From Nocardia brasiliensis (GTDB lineage: Bacteria > Actinomycetota > Actinomycetes > Mycobacteriales > Mycobacteriaceae): 64,000 nucleotides of DNA. The first letter of the stretch is position 1. The number at the start of each line of letters is the position of its first letter. The position numbers and the translations under genes are program-made. The notes under the pieces were generated by a model. That model was not told the DNA's origin. It worked only from the letters and a program-made list of their open reading frames with translations, and did no database searches. Shown in pieces: positions 1-9,810 of this stretch. Location: positions 6,076,001-6,140,000 of the forward strand of contig NZ_CP046171.1 in the NCBI RefSeq assembly GCF_011801125.1. Direction: 5' to 3'.

Positions 1-22
1 GGTGCTCGGTAGCGTGCGAAAT

Positions 23-1525
23 ATGAAGAATCATCTCGTCCGCACCCACCGCTCCGCCGAGCAGTTCCCGCGCACAGAGCATCTCGCCTGGCGCATCGCC
101 GAGGTCGCCGCCGACCCGGTCGAGGTGGCGCCGCAGACCGCGGAGATGATCGTCAACCGGATCATCGACAACGCCGCGGTCGCGGCCGCGTCGCTCACCC
201 GGCGACCGGTCGCCAACGCGCGCGCCCAGGCACTGGCCCATCCCTATCGGCCCGGCGCCGCCGTGTTCGGCGTCGGCGGCGCCTACTCCCCCGAGTGGGC
301 GGCCTGGGCCAACGGCGTCGCCGTGCGCGAGCTCGACTTCCACGACACCTTTCTCGCCGCGGAGTACTCCCACCCCGGTGACAACATCGCGCCGATCCTG
401 GCGGTGGCGCAGCACGCCGGGCGGAGCGGGGCGGAGCTGATCCGCGGCCTGGCAACGGGTTACGAGATCCAGATCGACCTGGTGCGGGCCATCTGCCTGC
501 ACCAGCACAAGATCGACCACGTCGCCCATCTCGGACCGTCGGCCGCGGCGGGCATCGGCACGTTGCTCGGGCTCGACCCCGAGACCATCTACCAGGCGGT
601 CGGGCAGGCACTGCACACCACCACCGCGACGCGGCAATCCCGCAAGGGCGAGATCTCCAGCTGGAAGGCCTACGCGCCGGCCTTCGCGGGCAAGATGGCG
701 GTCGAGGCCGTCGATCGCGCGCTGCGCGGCGAGGGCGCGCCGTCGCCGATCTGGGAGGGCGAGGACGGTGTGATCGCCTGGCTGCTCGGCGGCCCCGAGA
801 CCGAATACTCGGTGCCGCTGCCCGGCCCCGGTGAGCCGAAGCGGGCGATCCTGGACTCCTACACCAAGGAACATTCCGCGGAGTATCAGAGTCAGGCGCC
901 GATCGACCTGGCCTGCCGCCTGCGCGAGCGGATCGGCGACCTGACCCAGATCGCCTCGATCGTGCTGCACACCAGCCACCACACGCACTACGTGATCGGC
1001 ACCGGATCCAACGATCCGCAGAAGTTCGACCCCGGCGCCTCGCGGGAAACCCTCGACCACTCGATCATGTACATCTTCGCGGTCGCCCTGCAGGACGGTA
1101 CCTGGCATCACGAGCGTTCCTACGCGCCAGAACGCGCCGCGCGCCCCGACACCGTCGAGCTGTGGCGCAAGATCTCCACCGCCGAGGATCCGGAGTGGAC
1201 GCGCCGCTACCACAGCACCGACCCGAATGAGAAGGCGTTCGGTGCCCGCGCCGAAATCACCTTGAAGAGCGGCGAAATCATCACCGACGAGCTCGCCGTC
1301 GCCGACGCGCACCCGCTCGGCGCCCGCCCGTTCGCGCGCGCGCAGTACATCGCGAAGTTCCGCACCCTCGCCGAGGGCGTGATCGATCCCGCCGAGCAGG
1401 ACCGGTTCCTCGAGGTCGCGCAGCGCACCGCCGAGCTGTCCCCCGCCGAGCTCGGCGGACTCACCTTCACCGTCTCCGACGACGTGCTCGCGCGTTCGCC
1501 GCGCTCGCCCCGAGGGCTGTTCTGA
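23..1525 (+). CDS. prpD: 2-methylcitrate dehydratase PrpD
   Basis: MmgE/PrpD family enzyme of about 500 residues. It dehydrates 2-methylcitrate to 2-methyl-cis-aconitate in the cytosolic methylcitrate cycle that consumes propionyl-CoA from odd-chain fatty acids, branched amino acids and cholesterol. The family N-terminus is visible around residues 8-50, including the segment [14 protein letters not shown], which matches actinobacterial PrpD as I know it. The ATG at 23 is preferred over in-frame GTGs at 2 and 14 because it fits the usual N-terminus, although no strong ribosome binding site precedes it. The stop overlaps the prpB start (TGATG), so the two are translationally coupled. No PrpR-type regulator is in view; it may lie left of the window. 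Confidence 0.9.
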   Translation: MKNHLVRTHRSAEQFPRTEHLAWRIAEVAADPVEVAPQTAEMIVNRIIDNAAVAAASLTRRPVANARAQALAHPYRPGAAVFGVGGAYSPEWAAWANGVAVRELDFHDTFLAAEYSHPGDNIAPILAVAQHAGRSGAELIRGLATGYEIQIDLVRAICLHQHKIDHVAHLGPSAAAGIGTLLGLDPETIYQAVGQALHTTTATRQSRKGEISSWKAYAPAFAGKMAVEAVDRALRGEGAPSPIWEGEDGVIAWLLGGPETEYSVPLPGPGEPKRAILDSYTKEHSAEYQSQAPIDLACRLRERIGDLTQIASIVLHTSHHTHYVIGTGSNDPQKFDPGASRETLDHSIMYIFAVALQDGTWHHERSYAPERAARPDTVELWRKISTAEDPEWTRRYHSTDPNEKAFGARAEITLKSGEIITDELAVADAHPLGARPFARAQYIAKFRTLAEGVIDPAEQDRFLEVAQRTAELSPAELGGLTFTVSDDVLARSPRSPRGLF

Positions 1526-2439
1526 TGACGGGCCTGCTCGCGGCGGCGACGTCGGCCGCGGACAAGCGCGCGGCCCTGCGTGCGGGCTTGGCCTCCGGAC
1601 GGATCCAGCGCCTGCCAGGTGCCTTCAATCCGTTGGTGGCCAAGCTGATCCAGGAAATCGGCTTCGAAGGCGTCTATGTCTCCGGCGCGGTGGTCTCCGC
1701 CGAACTCGCACTGCCCGATATCGGACTCACCACGCTCAGCGAGGTGTCCGAGCGCGGGCGGCAGATCGCGCGGGTCACCGATCTGCCCGTGCTCATCGAC
1801 GCCGACACCGGCTTCGGCGAACCGATGAACGCCGCACGCACCGTGACGCTGCTCGAGGACGCCGGAATCGCGGGCTGCCACCTCGAAGACCAGGTGAATC
1901 CGAAACGTTGCGGGCACCTCGACGGTAAGGCCGTGGTGCCGACACAGGAGATGGTGCGCCGCCTCCGCGCGGCCGTATCGGCAAGGCGTGACCCGAATTT
2001 CGTGATCTGCGCGCGCACCGACGCGGCCGGGATCGAAGGCATCGACGCCGCCGTCGAACGGGCGAAGGCCTACGCCGACGCCGGTGCCGACCTGATCTTC
2101 ACCGAGGCGCTGCGCGACGCGGCCGAGTTCGCGAAGTTCCGTGCCGCGGTCTCGATCCCGTTGCTGGCCAACATGACCGAGTTCGGCAAGTCCGAACTGC
2201 TCACCGCCGAGACGCTGGAATCGCTCGGCTACAACGCGGTGATCTACCCGGTATCCACACTGCGCCTTGCCATGTGGGCCGCCGAGGCAGGCCTGCGCGA
2301 GATCTTCGCCGCGGGCACCCAGGCCGGGCTGCTCGACCGGATGCAGCACCGCGGCAGGCTCTACGAACTGCTCGAGTACGAGCGCTACAACGACTTCGAT
2401 GCCGACATCTTCACTTTCCGGCTGGGGAAGGACCAGTAA
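1525..2439 (+). CDS. prpB: Methylisocitrate lyase PrpB
   Basis: Member of the isocitrate lyase/PEP mutase superfamily, 304 residues, the usual PrpB length. It cleaves 2-methylisocitrate to pyruvate and succinate. The active-site loop KRCGH is at residues 127-131 with the catalytic cysteine at 129. The metal-binding strand LIDADTGFG is at about 90-98 and CARTDA lies further on. It starts on the ATG that overlaps the prpD stop, and its own TAA overlaps the prpC ATG. Mycobacterium tuberculosis lacks a dedicated PrpB and uses isocitrate lyase, so this complete cycle points to a Nocardia/Rhodococcus-like background rather than M. tuberculosis. Confidence 0.92.
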   Translation: MTGLLAAATSAADKRAALRAGLASGRIQRLPGAFNPLVAKLIQEIGFEGVYVSGAVVSAELALPDIGLTTLSEVSERGRQIARVTDLPVLIDADTGFGEPMNAARTVTLLEDAGIAGCHLEDQVNPKRCGHLDGKAVVPTQEMVRRLRAAVSARRDPNFVICARTDAAGIEGIDAAVERAKAYADAGADLIFTEALRDAAEFAKFRAAVSIPLLANMTEFGKSELLTAETLESLGYNAVIYPVSTLRLAMWAAEAGLREIFAAGTQAGLLDRMQHRGRLYELLEYERYNDFDADIFTFRLGKDQ

Positions 2440-3563
2440 TGCCCGAGATCGCCATACCCACGATCTACAAGGGTCTCGCCGGCGTCGTCGTGGACACCAC
2501 CGCGGTGTCCAAGGTGGTGCCGGAAACCAATTCGCTCACCTATCGCGGCTACGCCGTGCAGGATCTGGCGGGGCACTGCGGCTTCGAGCAGGTCGCCTAC
2601 CTGCTGTGGCACGGTGAGCTGCCCAATGACGCTCAGCTGGAACGGTTCTGCCAGCAGGAGCGGGCCGCTCGCCGGGCCGACCGCTCGCTGCTGTCGCTGG
2701 TGGCCAAGATGCCCGACAACTGCCACCCGATGGACGTGGTGCGCACCGCGATCAGCTACCTCGGCGCCGAGGACCCCGCCGAGGACGACAACAGCCCGGC
2801 GGCCAACCGCGCCAAGGCATTACGGATGATGGCGGTGCTGCCGACCATCGTCGCCGCCGATCACCGCCGCAGGCACGGCCAGGATCCGATCGCGCCGCAT
2901 TCGCACCTGGGCTTCGCCGAGAACTTCCTGCACATGTGCTTCGGCAACATCCCGTCCCGGGAACTGGTGCACGCGTTCGAGGTGTCGTTGATCCTCTACG
3001 CCGAGCACAGCTTCAACGCCTCGACCTTCGCCGCACGGGTGGTCACCTCGACGCTGTCCGACATCTACAGCGCGGTGACCGCGGCCATCGGCGCGCTCAA
3101 AGGACCGTTGCACGGCGGCGCCAACGAGGCCGTCATGCACGACATGCTGGCGATCGGCGATCCCGACCTGGCCGAGCAGTGGCTGCGCGCCAAGCTCGCG
3201 AACAAGGAAAAGGTGATGGGCTTCGGCCACCGTGTCTACAAGAACGGTGATTCCCGGGTGCCGACGATGAAGCAGGCCTTCCTCGACATCGCCGCCGCGA
3301 CCGACGGGCAGCGGTGGGTGCGCATGTACGAGATCCTCGAGCGCACCATGGCCGAGACCACCGGCATCAAACCCAACCTCGATTTCCCGACCGGGCCCGC
3401 GTACTACCTGCTCGGCTTCGACATCGAGGTGTTCACGCCGATCTTCGTGCTGAGCCGGATCACCGGCTGGACGGCGCACATCATCGAGCAGGGCGCGTCC
3501 AACGCGCTGATCCGCCCGCTGAGCGAATACGTCGGCGTGCCACAGCGTTCGGTCGTCGCCTGA
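2439..3563 (+). CDS. prpC: 2-methylcitrate synthase PrpC
   Basis: Citrate synthase superfamily enzyme, 374 residues, condensing propionyl-CoA with oxaloacetate to open the methylcitrate cycle. The family signatures KGPLHGGANEAV and GFGHRVYK carry the two catalytic histidines, and PNLDFPTGPAYY near the C-terminus belongs to the substrate-binding region. The ATG at 2439 overlaps the prpB stop (TAATG), so earlier in-frame ATGs inside prpB are rejected. Length and operon position favour methylcitrate synthase over the longer housekeeping citrate synthase. It is the last gene of the prpDBC operon. Confidence 0.92.
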   Translation: MPEIAIPTIYKGLAGVVVDTTAVSKVVPETNSLTYRGYAVQDLAGHCGFEQVAYLLWHGELPNDAQLERFCQQERAARRADRSLLSLVAKMPDNCHPMDVVRTAISYLGAEDPAEDDNSPAANRAKALRMMAVLPTIVAADHRRRHGQDPIAPHSHLGFAENFLHMCFGNIPSRELVHAFEVSLILYAEHSFNASTFAARVVTSTLSDIYSAVTAAIGALKGPLHGGANEAVMHDMLAIGDPDLAEQWLRAKLANKEKVMGFGHRVYKNGDSRVPTMKQAFLDIAAATDGQRWVRMYEILERTMAETTGIKPNLDFPTGPAYYLLGFDIEVFTPIFVLSRITGWTAHIIEQGASNALIRPLSEYVGVPQRSVVA

Positions 3564-3612
3564 GCCCGCTCGCACGAAACCGCCAGGTCCTGCCCTGCGG
3601 CGGGAACCCATC

Positions 3613-4320
3613 GTGGAAGATGGATGGATGCCCCCAGCAGCACGTCGTGCCAAGAGCGCGGGGCGCCCGCCACGGTTGTCCCTGGAGGCGGTCGTCGCCG
3701 CGGCCACCCGGATCCTGGAGTCCGAAGGGTCGGAGAAGCTGTCCATGCGCCGCCTGGCGAACGAGCTCGGCAGCGCGCCCATGGCGCCGTACTACTACGT
3801 GCGGGACAAGGACGAGCTGCTCCTGCTCGTCCTGGAGACCCACGCGAAAAGCCTGCCGCGCCCGCCGCTTCCGGCCGACCCACGGGAGCGGCTCATCGCC
3901 ACGGCGACGCTGCTGTACGAATTGCTCGCCGAGCGGTCCTGGATCGTCGAGGTATTGACCGGCGACGACCTGGTGGCCGACTCGGCGCTGTGGTTCGTCG
4001 AGATGATGCTGGGGGCGGCGGTCGACTACGGGTGCACGCCGGAAGAAGCCGTGACCGTGTACCGCACGATCTGGTTCTACATCGTCGGCAACCTGACCGT
4101 GCGCGTGCACCGGGAACGGCGCCGCGCCAGGGGTACCGAGGTCTACGAGGAGCACGCCATCGGCGCCGTCCCCGCAAGCACCCACCCGCACCTCGCGACG
4201 GTCGCACAGCGCTGGGCCGAACTCACCGCGCGCGATTCGCACCGCGAGGGCTTGACCGCGATCGTCGACGGCATGCTCACCGCCCGCCGCGCCGCACCGG
4301 GCGACGCGGCGGCGGACTAG
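3613..4320 (+). CDS. TetR family transcriptional regulator
   Basis: TetR-type repressor of up to 235 residues. The N-terminal helix-turn-helix spans about residues 20-70 (RLSLEAVVAAATRIL, then MRRLANELG and MAPYYYVRDKDELL, the usual recognition-helix region). The rest is the all-helical ligand-binding domain. The start may be the GTG at 3613 or the ATG at 3628 (MPPAARRAK). It runs towards the ABC transporter genes, its stop lying 10 bases from theirs. A 16-bp palindrome in the transporter promoter is a plausible operator for it, though that link is inference. Confidence 0.85.
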   Translation: MEDGWMPPAARRAKSAGRPPRLSLEAVVAAATRILESEGSEKLSMRRLANELGSAPMAPYYYVRDKDELLLLVLETHAKSLPRPPLPADPRERLIATATLLYELLAERSWIVEVLTGDDLVADSALWFVEMMLGAAVDYGCTPEEAVTVYRTIWFYIVGNLTVRVHRERRRARGTEVYEEHAIGAVPASTHPHLATVAQRWAELTARDSHREGLTAIVDGMLTARRAAPGDAAAD

Positions 4321-4329
4321 GCACCGGCC

Positions 4330-6045
4330 TTACGCACCCCCGGCCGGAGTAAGCGCGAGGTTCCAGAACTCGGCGTAGCGGCCACCACGGCGCAGCAGTT
4401 CGTCGTGCGTGCCCCGCTCCACGATCCGGCCGCCGTCGACGAAGACGATCTGGTCGGCCCGGCGCACGGTGCGCAGCCGATGGGCCACCAGCACCACGGT
4501 CCGTCCCGTCAGCAGGCGCTCGATGCCCTCGTGCACGGCCGCCTCGTTCATCGGGTCCAACGCCGAACTGACCTCGTCCAGCAGCACGATGGGGGCGTCC
4601 TTCAGCAGCGCGCGGGCGATCGAAACCCGTTGGCGCTCACCACCGGAGAGCAACGCACCGCCCTCGCCCACCGGTGTCGTCCAGCCCTCGGGCAGGCGCT
4701 CGACCACCTCGTCCAAGCGTGCCGCGCGCGCTGCCGCCCGCACGTCGGCGGGGTCGGCGTCGGGGCGGCCCAGCCGGACGTTGTCCTCGATGGTGCCGTC
4801 GAACAGGTAGACGTCCTGGAAGACGACGGCGATCTGATCCATGAGCACCTCGCTGCGCATCGAGCGCACGTCGACGCCGCCGACGCGCACGACCCCGGCG
4901 TCCACGTCGTAGCACCGGGCGAGCAGTTGCAGCAGCGTGCTCTTGCCCGCGCCGGAGGGGCCGACCACCGCGAGCCGCTGCCCGGTCGGCACCGACAGCG
5001 ACAGCTCGTCGATCAGGGTGCGGCCCTGCTGACGGAACGTCACCGTGTCGAACTCCAGATCATGGTTGCGCGGCGGAACGGGAGTCGCCGGTTCCGGGAG
5101 CGGCGCGGTACGCAACACGGCGTCGAGCCGGGCCAGCTCGGCCTTGGCCGCGCGCATCTTGCCGCCGATCTCGGCCAGCGCGAGCAGCGGGTCGGCACAG
5201 CGCGCGGCCAGCACCAGAATCACCAGAACCTCGGCCGCACCGACCTTTCCATGCAGCGCGAGATAGGCGCCCAACGCCAGCAGCGCGGTGAAGAAGGCCT
5301 GCACCGTGAGCGTCAGACCGAGAATGCCGGGCAACGCCGACAGGGTCGCGCGGCGCGCCGCGCGCCGCACGCCGGACAGCGCCGCGTCGAGCGAGCGGAA
5401 GCGTTCGCCGGTCCGCCCGCCCGCCCGCAATACCGGCTGCGCCTGCAGGTATTCGACGACCCGCGCGGTCGACTCGGCGCCGCGCTCGGCGCGCTCGGCG
5501 TCCGTCGCGGCCATGGCGCGTCCGGTCCACACCTGTACCGCCACCACGACCGGCGCGGCGAGCAGCGCGGCAATGCCGAGTTGCCAGTTGAACGCGAACA
5601 TCACGACCACGATCGTCAGCGGCGTCACCAGCGCGGAGATGAAGGGCGACAACATATGTGCCGCCACGCTCATCGCCTGCAGTACCCCCTCTCCGGCCAG
5701 CGTCGACACCTCGCCGACGCGGCGCGCGGTGAACCAGCCGAGCGGCAGCCGGGCCAGATGATCACCGAAGCGGTGGTACACACCGCTCAGCATCGCCGTC
5801 GCGACCCGGAATCCGGAGAGGTCACTGCGATAGCGCAGCAGCGCGTAGACCGCGACCGCGGCGGCGAACGCGATCAGCCACGGCCAGGCCTGGGCGGGGT
5901 CGCTGCCGAACAAGGCCCGCAGCACCGGAACCAGCAGTGCGTAGGACAGCCCCTCGACCACCGCGGTCAAGGTCATCAGCGCGATGGTGCGCCGCATCGG
6001 CGCGGCGTACTCGTTGCCGAGCAGGTGTAACAGCATGCGGATCAT
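4330..6045 (-). CDS. ABC transporter, fused permease/ATPase, second subunit
   Basis: ABC exporter-fold half-transporter of 571 residues. Six membrane segments occupy about residues 15-290, followed by a nucleotide-binding domain with Walker A GPSGAGKST, Q-loop FQDVYLFDG, signature LSGGERQR, Walker B IVLLDEVSSALD and switch histidine in VAHR. All ATPase motifs look intact. Its start overlaps the stop of the upstream half-transporter by 4 bases, so the two probably form a heterodimer in the cytoplasmic membrane. Substrate cannot be read from sequence. Siderophore transporters of the IrtAB type share this paired architecture, but no FAD-binding siderophore-reductase domain is present here. Confidence 0.88.
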   Translation of the reverse strand: MIRMLLHLLGNEYAAPMRRTIALMTLTAVVEGLSYALLVPVLRALFGSDPAQAWPWLIAFAAAVAVYALLRYRSDLSGFRVATAMLSGVYHRFGDHLARLPLGWFTARRVGEVSTLAGEGVLQAMSVAAHMLSPFISALVTPLTIVVVMFAFNWQLGIAALLAAPVVVAVQVWTGRAMAATDAERAERGAESTARVVEYLQAQPVLRAGGRTGERFRSLDAALSGVRRAARRATLSALPGILGLTLTVQAFFTALLALGAYLALHGKVGAAEVLVILVLAARCADPLLALAEIGGKMRAAKAELARLDAVLRTAPLPEPATPVPPRNHDLEFDTVTFRQQGRTLIDELSLSVPTGQRLAVVGPSGAGKSTLLQLLARCYDVDAGVVRVGGVDVRSMRSEVLMDQIAVVFQDVYLFDGTIEDNVRLGRPDADPADVRAAARAARLDEVVERLPEGWTTPVGEGGALLSGGERQRVSIARALLKDAPIVLLDEVSSALDPMNEAAVHEGIERLLTGRTVVLVAHRLRTVRRADQIVFVDGGRIVERGTHDELLRRGGRYAEFWNLALTPAGGA

Positions 6046-7877
6046 CGCGGTTCTTCTCCTTGCAGTACGCCACCGAAGGTGTCGATCTCGTCGGCGAGCG
6101 CGGCTCGGTGGGATCGCCAGAACTCGGCGAATCTGCCGTTCTGGTCCAGTAATTCGGCCGGACGGCCGCGCTCGACGATCGCGCCGTCGTCGAGTACCAC
6201 GACGGTGTCGGCGTCGGCGACGGTCTCCAGCCGGTGCGCGATGACCAGGATCGTCCGGTCACCACCCAGCGCCGCCAGCGCACCGCGCACCGCCTGTTCG
6301 GTCTGCGGGTCGGCGAAGGCCGTCGCCTCGTCCAGCACCAGCACCGGCGCGGCGGACAGCAGCGCGCGTGCGATCGAGATCCGTTGCGCCTCACCGCCGG
6401 ACAGCTTGACGTCCACGCCGACCACCGAGTCGTAGCCGCGCGGCAGCTCGAGAATCCGGTCGTGGATGTTCGCCAGCCGCGCGACGCGAACCACCTCCGC
6501 GTGGTCGGCGTGCGGCACGGCCAGCGCGATGTTGTCCGCGATCGAGGCCCGCAGCATCCGGACGTCCTGGAAGACGAAGGCGACCTTGCCGTACAGCTCC
6601 GCGCTGCTCAGCTCGCGCAGGTCGACACCGCCCAGCATGACCGAACCGTGCGTCGGATCGAAGAACCGCGGCAGCAGCTGCACCAGCGTGGACTTGCCGC
6701 TGCCCGAGGGGCCGACGAGCGCGGTGACCGTCCCCGGTTCGAGCACCAGGTCGATGCCGCGCAGCACCTCGCGGTCGGCGTCGTAGCCGAACCGCACGTT
6801 CCGCAGTTCCACCCGGTGCCCTTGCGGCACAATCGGATTCACCGGCTCGGGCAGCGGGCGCACCGCGAGCACGTCCTTGATCCGGCCGACCGCCCGCCCG
6901 GCGGCCCGCAGGTCGTCGAAGCCGTGCCCCAGCGCCGCCACCGGCGCGGTCAGGCCGAGTCCGAGCAGCAGGAACGGGAGCAGGTCCGCCGGAACCAATG
7001 AGCCGTTCGTGATCAACACGGCGCCGCCGAACAACAGCACCAGCAATACGAACGGTGGCGAGAGCACCAGTTGCATGCTCGCCGCGATGCCGGAGAGGCC
7101 GAACACCCACCGCCGGAACGTCTCGGTGAAATCGGCCGTCGCGGCGCGGAACGCGCGGTGCGCACGCGCACCGCCGCCGAACGCCTTGACCACCGCGATG
7201 CCCTGCACGAATTCGACGGCGGCACTGGCGATCCGACCCATCGCCGCGTCCACCTCGGCCTGTTCGCGCTCGCGTGCGGCGGTCATGAACAGCGGCACGT
7301 GCGCCACCGCGAGCAGCACCGGGATCATCGCGATCAGCGTGAGCCGCCAGTCGATGGTGAACAGATAGACCAGCGACACCAGCGGCACCACGAACGCGGC
7401 GACCAGCTCGCCAGGGGCATGGGCGATGAGCGGGTGCACCGCGCTCACGTCCGGCCCCACCACCTTTGCCAGCTCACCTGTGCGCCTGCGGGCGAACCAT
7501 CCGATCGGCACCCGGCCCAGCCGCGCGGCCAGCAGACGCCGCAACGACAGCTGCACCCGCGCGTCCAGCAGATGCCCGACACCCGAGGACGCCCCGGTGA
7601 ACAGCAGCCGGGTCAGCAGGCCACCGGCGCCGACGAGCACCACCGCCCACACGTGCCCCGTGTCGACCAGCCCGGGCGACAACAGCGTTCGCCCCAGCTC
7701 CACCACCGCGAGCAACGGCGCGAGCCCCGCCACCGCCCCGACGATCTGCAAGACCACGACCACCGCGAAGGTAGGCACGTAGGGCCGCAACAGCTCGGCC
7801 ACGCTCACTTCCGGTTCGTCGCCGTCCGCCACCGTCGTAGGTCGCTCTTTCGCCGCAGCGAGGTCGATGGCGTCCAT
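6042..7877 (-). CDS. ABC transporter, fused permease/ATPase, first subunit
   Basis: ABC exporter-fold half-transporter, 611 residues. An N-terminal cytosolic stretch of about 30 residues leads into six membrane helices. The ATPase domain has Walker A GPSGSGKST, Q-loop FQDVRMLRA, signature LSGGEAQR, Walker B VLVLDEATAFAD and a switch histidine in IAHR. The ATG at 7877 is chosen over upstream in-frame codons because GGAGGAGG lies just before it and a promoter-like region with a palindrome precedes it. It is the first gene of a two-gene operon with the half-transporter at 4330-6045. The presence of complete motifs in both subunits suggests both ATPase sites can work. Confidence 0.88.
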   Translation of the reverse strand: MDAIDLAAAKERPTTVADGDEPEVSVAELLRPYVPTFAVVVVLQIVGAVAGLAPLLAVVELGRTLLSPGLVDTGHVWAVVLVGAGGLLTRLLFTGASSGVGHLLDARVQLSLRRLLAARLGRVPIGWFARRRTGELAKVVGPDVSAVHPLIAHAPGELVAAFVVPLVSLVYLFTIDWRLTLIAMIPVLLAVAHVPLFMTAAREREQAEVDAAMGRIASAAVEFVQGIAVVKAFGGGARAHRAFRAATADFTETFRRWVFGLSGIAASMQLVLSPPFVLLVLLFGGAVLITNGSLVPADLLPFLLLGLGLTAPVAALGHGFDDLRAAGRAVGRIKDVLAVRPLPEPVNPIVPQGHRVELRNVRFGYDADREVLRGIDLVLEPGTVTALVGPSGSGKSTLVQLLPRFFDPTHGSVMLGGVDLRELSSAELYGKVAFVFQDVRMLRASIADNIALAVPHADHAEVVRVARLANIHDRILELPRGYDSVVGVDVKLSGGEAQRISIARALLSAAPVLVLDEATAFADPQTEQAVRGALAALGGDRTILVIAHRLETVADADTVVVLDDGAIVERGRPAELLDQNGRFAEFWRSHRAALADEIDTFGGVLQGEEPR

Positions 7878-7892
7878 CCCGCCTCCTCCATT

Positions 7893-7908
7893 TTCGTACG
7901 CGTACGAA
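7893..7908. promoter_or_regulatory. 16-bp palindromic operator upstream of the ABC operon
   Basis: The sequence TTCGTACGCGTACGAA is a perfect 16-bp palindrome lying just before the ribosome binding site of the ABC transporter operon. Dyads of this size and position are typical TetR-family operators. The TetR gene convergent with this operon is the obvious candidate, but the pairing is inferred from proximity only. Confidence 0.6.
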
Positions 7909-7990
7909 CAAGGGTACATCGCGTCCCCGTGCACAGCGACACCGATTTCCGCGCGCCCCGGTCCTGAATCGGCGGCAGCGGCGCTGGAGG

Positions 7991-8641
7991 TCAGGTCATC
8001 AAGCCGCTCTGGTAGGCGAGCACGACGGCCTGGGTGCGGTCGCGGGAGCCGGTCTTGGCGATCACGTGGGCGACGTGGGTGCGGGTGGTCGCCGGGCTGA
8101 TGAACAGCTCGGCGCTGATCTCGGCGTTGGAACGACCAGAAGCCATGAGCACGAGCACTTCTCGCTCTCGGGCGGTCAACGCGGCGAGCGCGGCCGGAGC
8201 GGTGACCGCGCGCGGGCCCGCGCGGCGGAGCGCGCCGAGAACGCTCCCGACGATGGCGGGGTCGAGCCAGCCGTCGCCCGCCGCGCAGCGGCGCACGGCC
8301 TGCGCCAGGTCGGCCGGCGCGGCGTGTTTGAGCAGGAACCCACTCGCGCCCGCGGCGAGCGCCTCCTGCACGGCGGTGTCCTCGTGAAAGGTGGTGAGCA
8401 CCAGCACGGCCGGGGCGTCGGGCGTGCCGGTGATCGCCCTGGTGGCCTCGATGCCGTTCAGGACCGGCATCCGCAGGTCCATCAGAACCACCTGTGGCGC
8501 CAGCGTTTTCACCGCCTCGACGGCGGCGGCCCCGTCGGCCGCCTCGCCGACCACCTCGATATCCGGGACGGTGCTCAAGAGCATGACGCAGCCCGCCCGC
8601 ACGAGCGCCTCGTCCTCGGCAACGACCACGGTGATCGTCAT
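7991..8641 (-). CDS. NarL/LuxR family response regulator
   Basis: Response regulator of 216 residues. The receiver domain (about 1-120) contains the acidic pair ED at 10-11, the phospho-acceptor Asp55 in VVLMDLRMP and the conserved lysine in FLLKHAAP. A LuxR-type helix-turn-helix occupies about 150-210 (LTAREREVLVLMASGRSNAEI and the recognition helix SPATTRTHVAHVIAK). The ATG at 8641 overlaps the stop of the sensor kinase (ATGA), so kinase and regulator are coupled and form one two-component system. Target genes are unknown; the ABC operon lies just downstream on the same strand and could be one. Confidence 0.92.
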   Translation of the reverse strand: MTITVVVAEDEALVRAGCVMLLSTVPDIEVVGEAADGAAAVEAVKTLAPQVVLMDLRMPVLNGIEATRAITGTPDAPAVLVLTTFHEDTAVQEALAAGASGFLLKHAAPADLAQAVRRCAAGDGWLDPAIVGSVLGALRRAGPRAVTAPAALAALTAREREVLVLMASGRSNAEISAELFISPATTRTHVAHVIAKTGSRDRTQAVVLAYQSGLMT

Positions 8642-9810
8642 GGCACCTCGCTCGGCGCGGGCACGGTGGCATGCACGCACCAGCCGTCCGCCGCCGGCCC
8701 CGAGGTCAGCTCGCCACCCAGCGCGCCGAGCCGCTCCCCCAGGCCGCGCAGCCCGGCACCGGTGGACAGGGCCGCGGTGGCGGGCGGTGCGGTGCCGCCG
8801 TGGCTGCGCACGGTGAGATCAAGCGCCTGCTCGGTCCAGACGACACCGAGCGTGACGGTCGCGCCGCGGCCCGCGTGTTTGGTGACGTTGGTCAGCGATT
8901 CCTGCACGATCCGATAGGCCGCGAGGTCGGCCTCGGGCGCCAGCGGCCGCGCGGTGCCGGTGACGTCGAGACGAACGTCCAGGTCGGCGCGCCGGGCGGC
9001 GTCGAGCAACCGCTCGACATCGGCGAACCGGACCCGCGCCGCGCCGTCGGGTTCGGTCGAGCGCAAGAGCCCGAGCATGGAGTGCAGTTCGGTCATCGCC
9101 TGGGTACCGGCCTGTTCGATCACCTCCAGCGCCTGCCGCACCCGCCGGTCGGCATCGGCGGCGAAGACCCGCGCCGCCCCCGCGTGCAGGATAATTCCGG
9201 CCACGGCGCCGGTGACACTGTCGTGCAATTCGTGCGCGAGCCGCAAACGCTGTGCGGCGAGCTCCTTTTCGGCCGCAGCGGCAAGCCGCTCGCGCTCGGC
9301 GCGCGCATGCTCCTCTCGGGTGTGCGCGAATCTGCCCAGGCCCCAGGCGATCCCGAGGAAGACAAGCCACGCCAGCAACGCCGCGAGGAAGCCGCGCAGC
9401 TGGGACTGCGCCGGCTCGGCCTGCGCGAAACGATAGCTGAACAGTGCGAACGGCACGGCGGTGGCGACGAGCACCAGCCGAGCCGTGCGGCCGGGCGCGC
9501 CGCTGGCCACCGCATAGCTCGCGACCAACAGGAAGGCGAACGGATAGTACGCTGGGACAACGAGATTGACGCCGGTGTAGAGCCATGCCGCCAGCCACAC
9601 CCGCAGTGGAAACCGGCGGCGAAACAGCAGCGCCGAACACAGTCCGGCCACGGCGAGCGGTATCACCCACGGCGGCAGCGTCGCACCACCGACGAGATCC
9701 CGATCCCCCTGCCAGAACGCCAGATCCACCGCACCGGTGACCGCGACCAGCACCAGGTCGACGGCGCGGGCCCGCCGCGACGCGCTCCCGGATTGCTGCG
9801 ACTCGGTCAC
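8638..9810 (-). CDS. Two-component sensor histidine kinase (HisKA_3 type)
   Basis: Sensor kinase of about 390 residues. Four to six hydrophobic helices fill residues 15-170, then a short coiled segment rich in Arg/Glu/Ala leads into the HisKA_3 dimerisation motif LAHELHDSV, whose HD histidine is the phosphorylation site. The ATPase domain follows, with the N-box region VQESLTNVTKHAG and the G-box GAGLRGLGERL. The GTG at 9810 is favoured because GGGGAGG precedes it and it overlaps the stop of a short upstream ORF (GTGA). There is no large extracellular sensor domain, so the signal is probably sensed in or at the membrane. Confidence 0.88.
   Translation of the reverse strand: MTESQQSGSASRRARAVDLVLVAVTGAVDLAFWQGDRDLVGGATLPPWVIPLAVAGLCSALLFRRRFPLRVWLAAWLYTGVNLVVPAYYPFAFLLVASYAVASGAPGRTARLVLVATAVPFALFSYRFAQAEPAQSQLRGFLAALLAWLVFLGIAWGLGRFAHTREEHARAERERLAAAAEKELAAQRLRLAHELHDSVTGAVAGIILHAGAARVFAADADRRVRQALEVIEQAGTQAMTELHSMLGLLRSTEPDGAARVRFADVERLLDAARRADLDVRLDVTGTARPLAPEADLAAYRIVQESLTNVTKHAGRGATVTLGVVWTEQALDLTVRSHGGTAPPATAALSTGAGLRGLGERLGALGGELTSGPAADGWCVHATVPAPSEVP

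Noticed and set aside
195..611. Long minus-strand ORF inside prpD
   Set aside because: Arg/Pro/Gly-rich translation typical of antisense frames in GC-rich DNA; prpD is clearly coding.
2274..2438. Extended N-terminus of PrpC
   Set aside because: It would overlap prpB and adds low-complexity Arg/Ala sequence; the ATG at 2439 coupled to the prpB stop fits the family.
4330..7877. Mycobactin-type siderophore importer IrtAB
   Set aside because: Paired half-transporters fit, but the FAD-binding siderophore-interacting domain of IrtA is absent; the substrate is left open.
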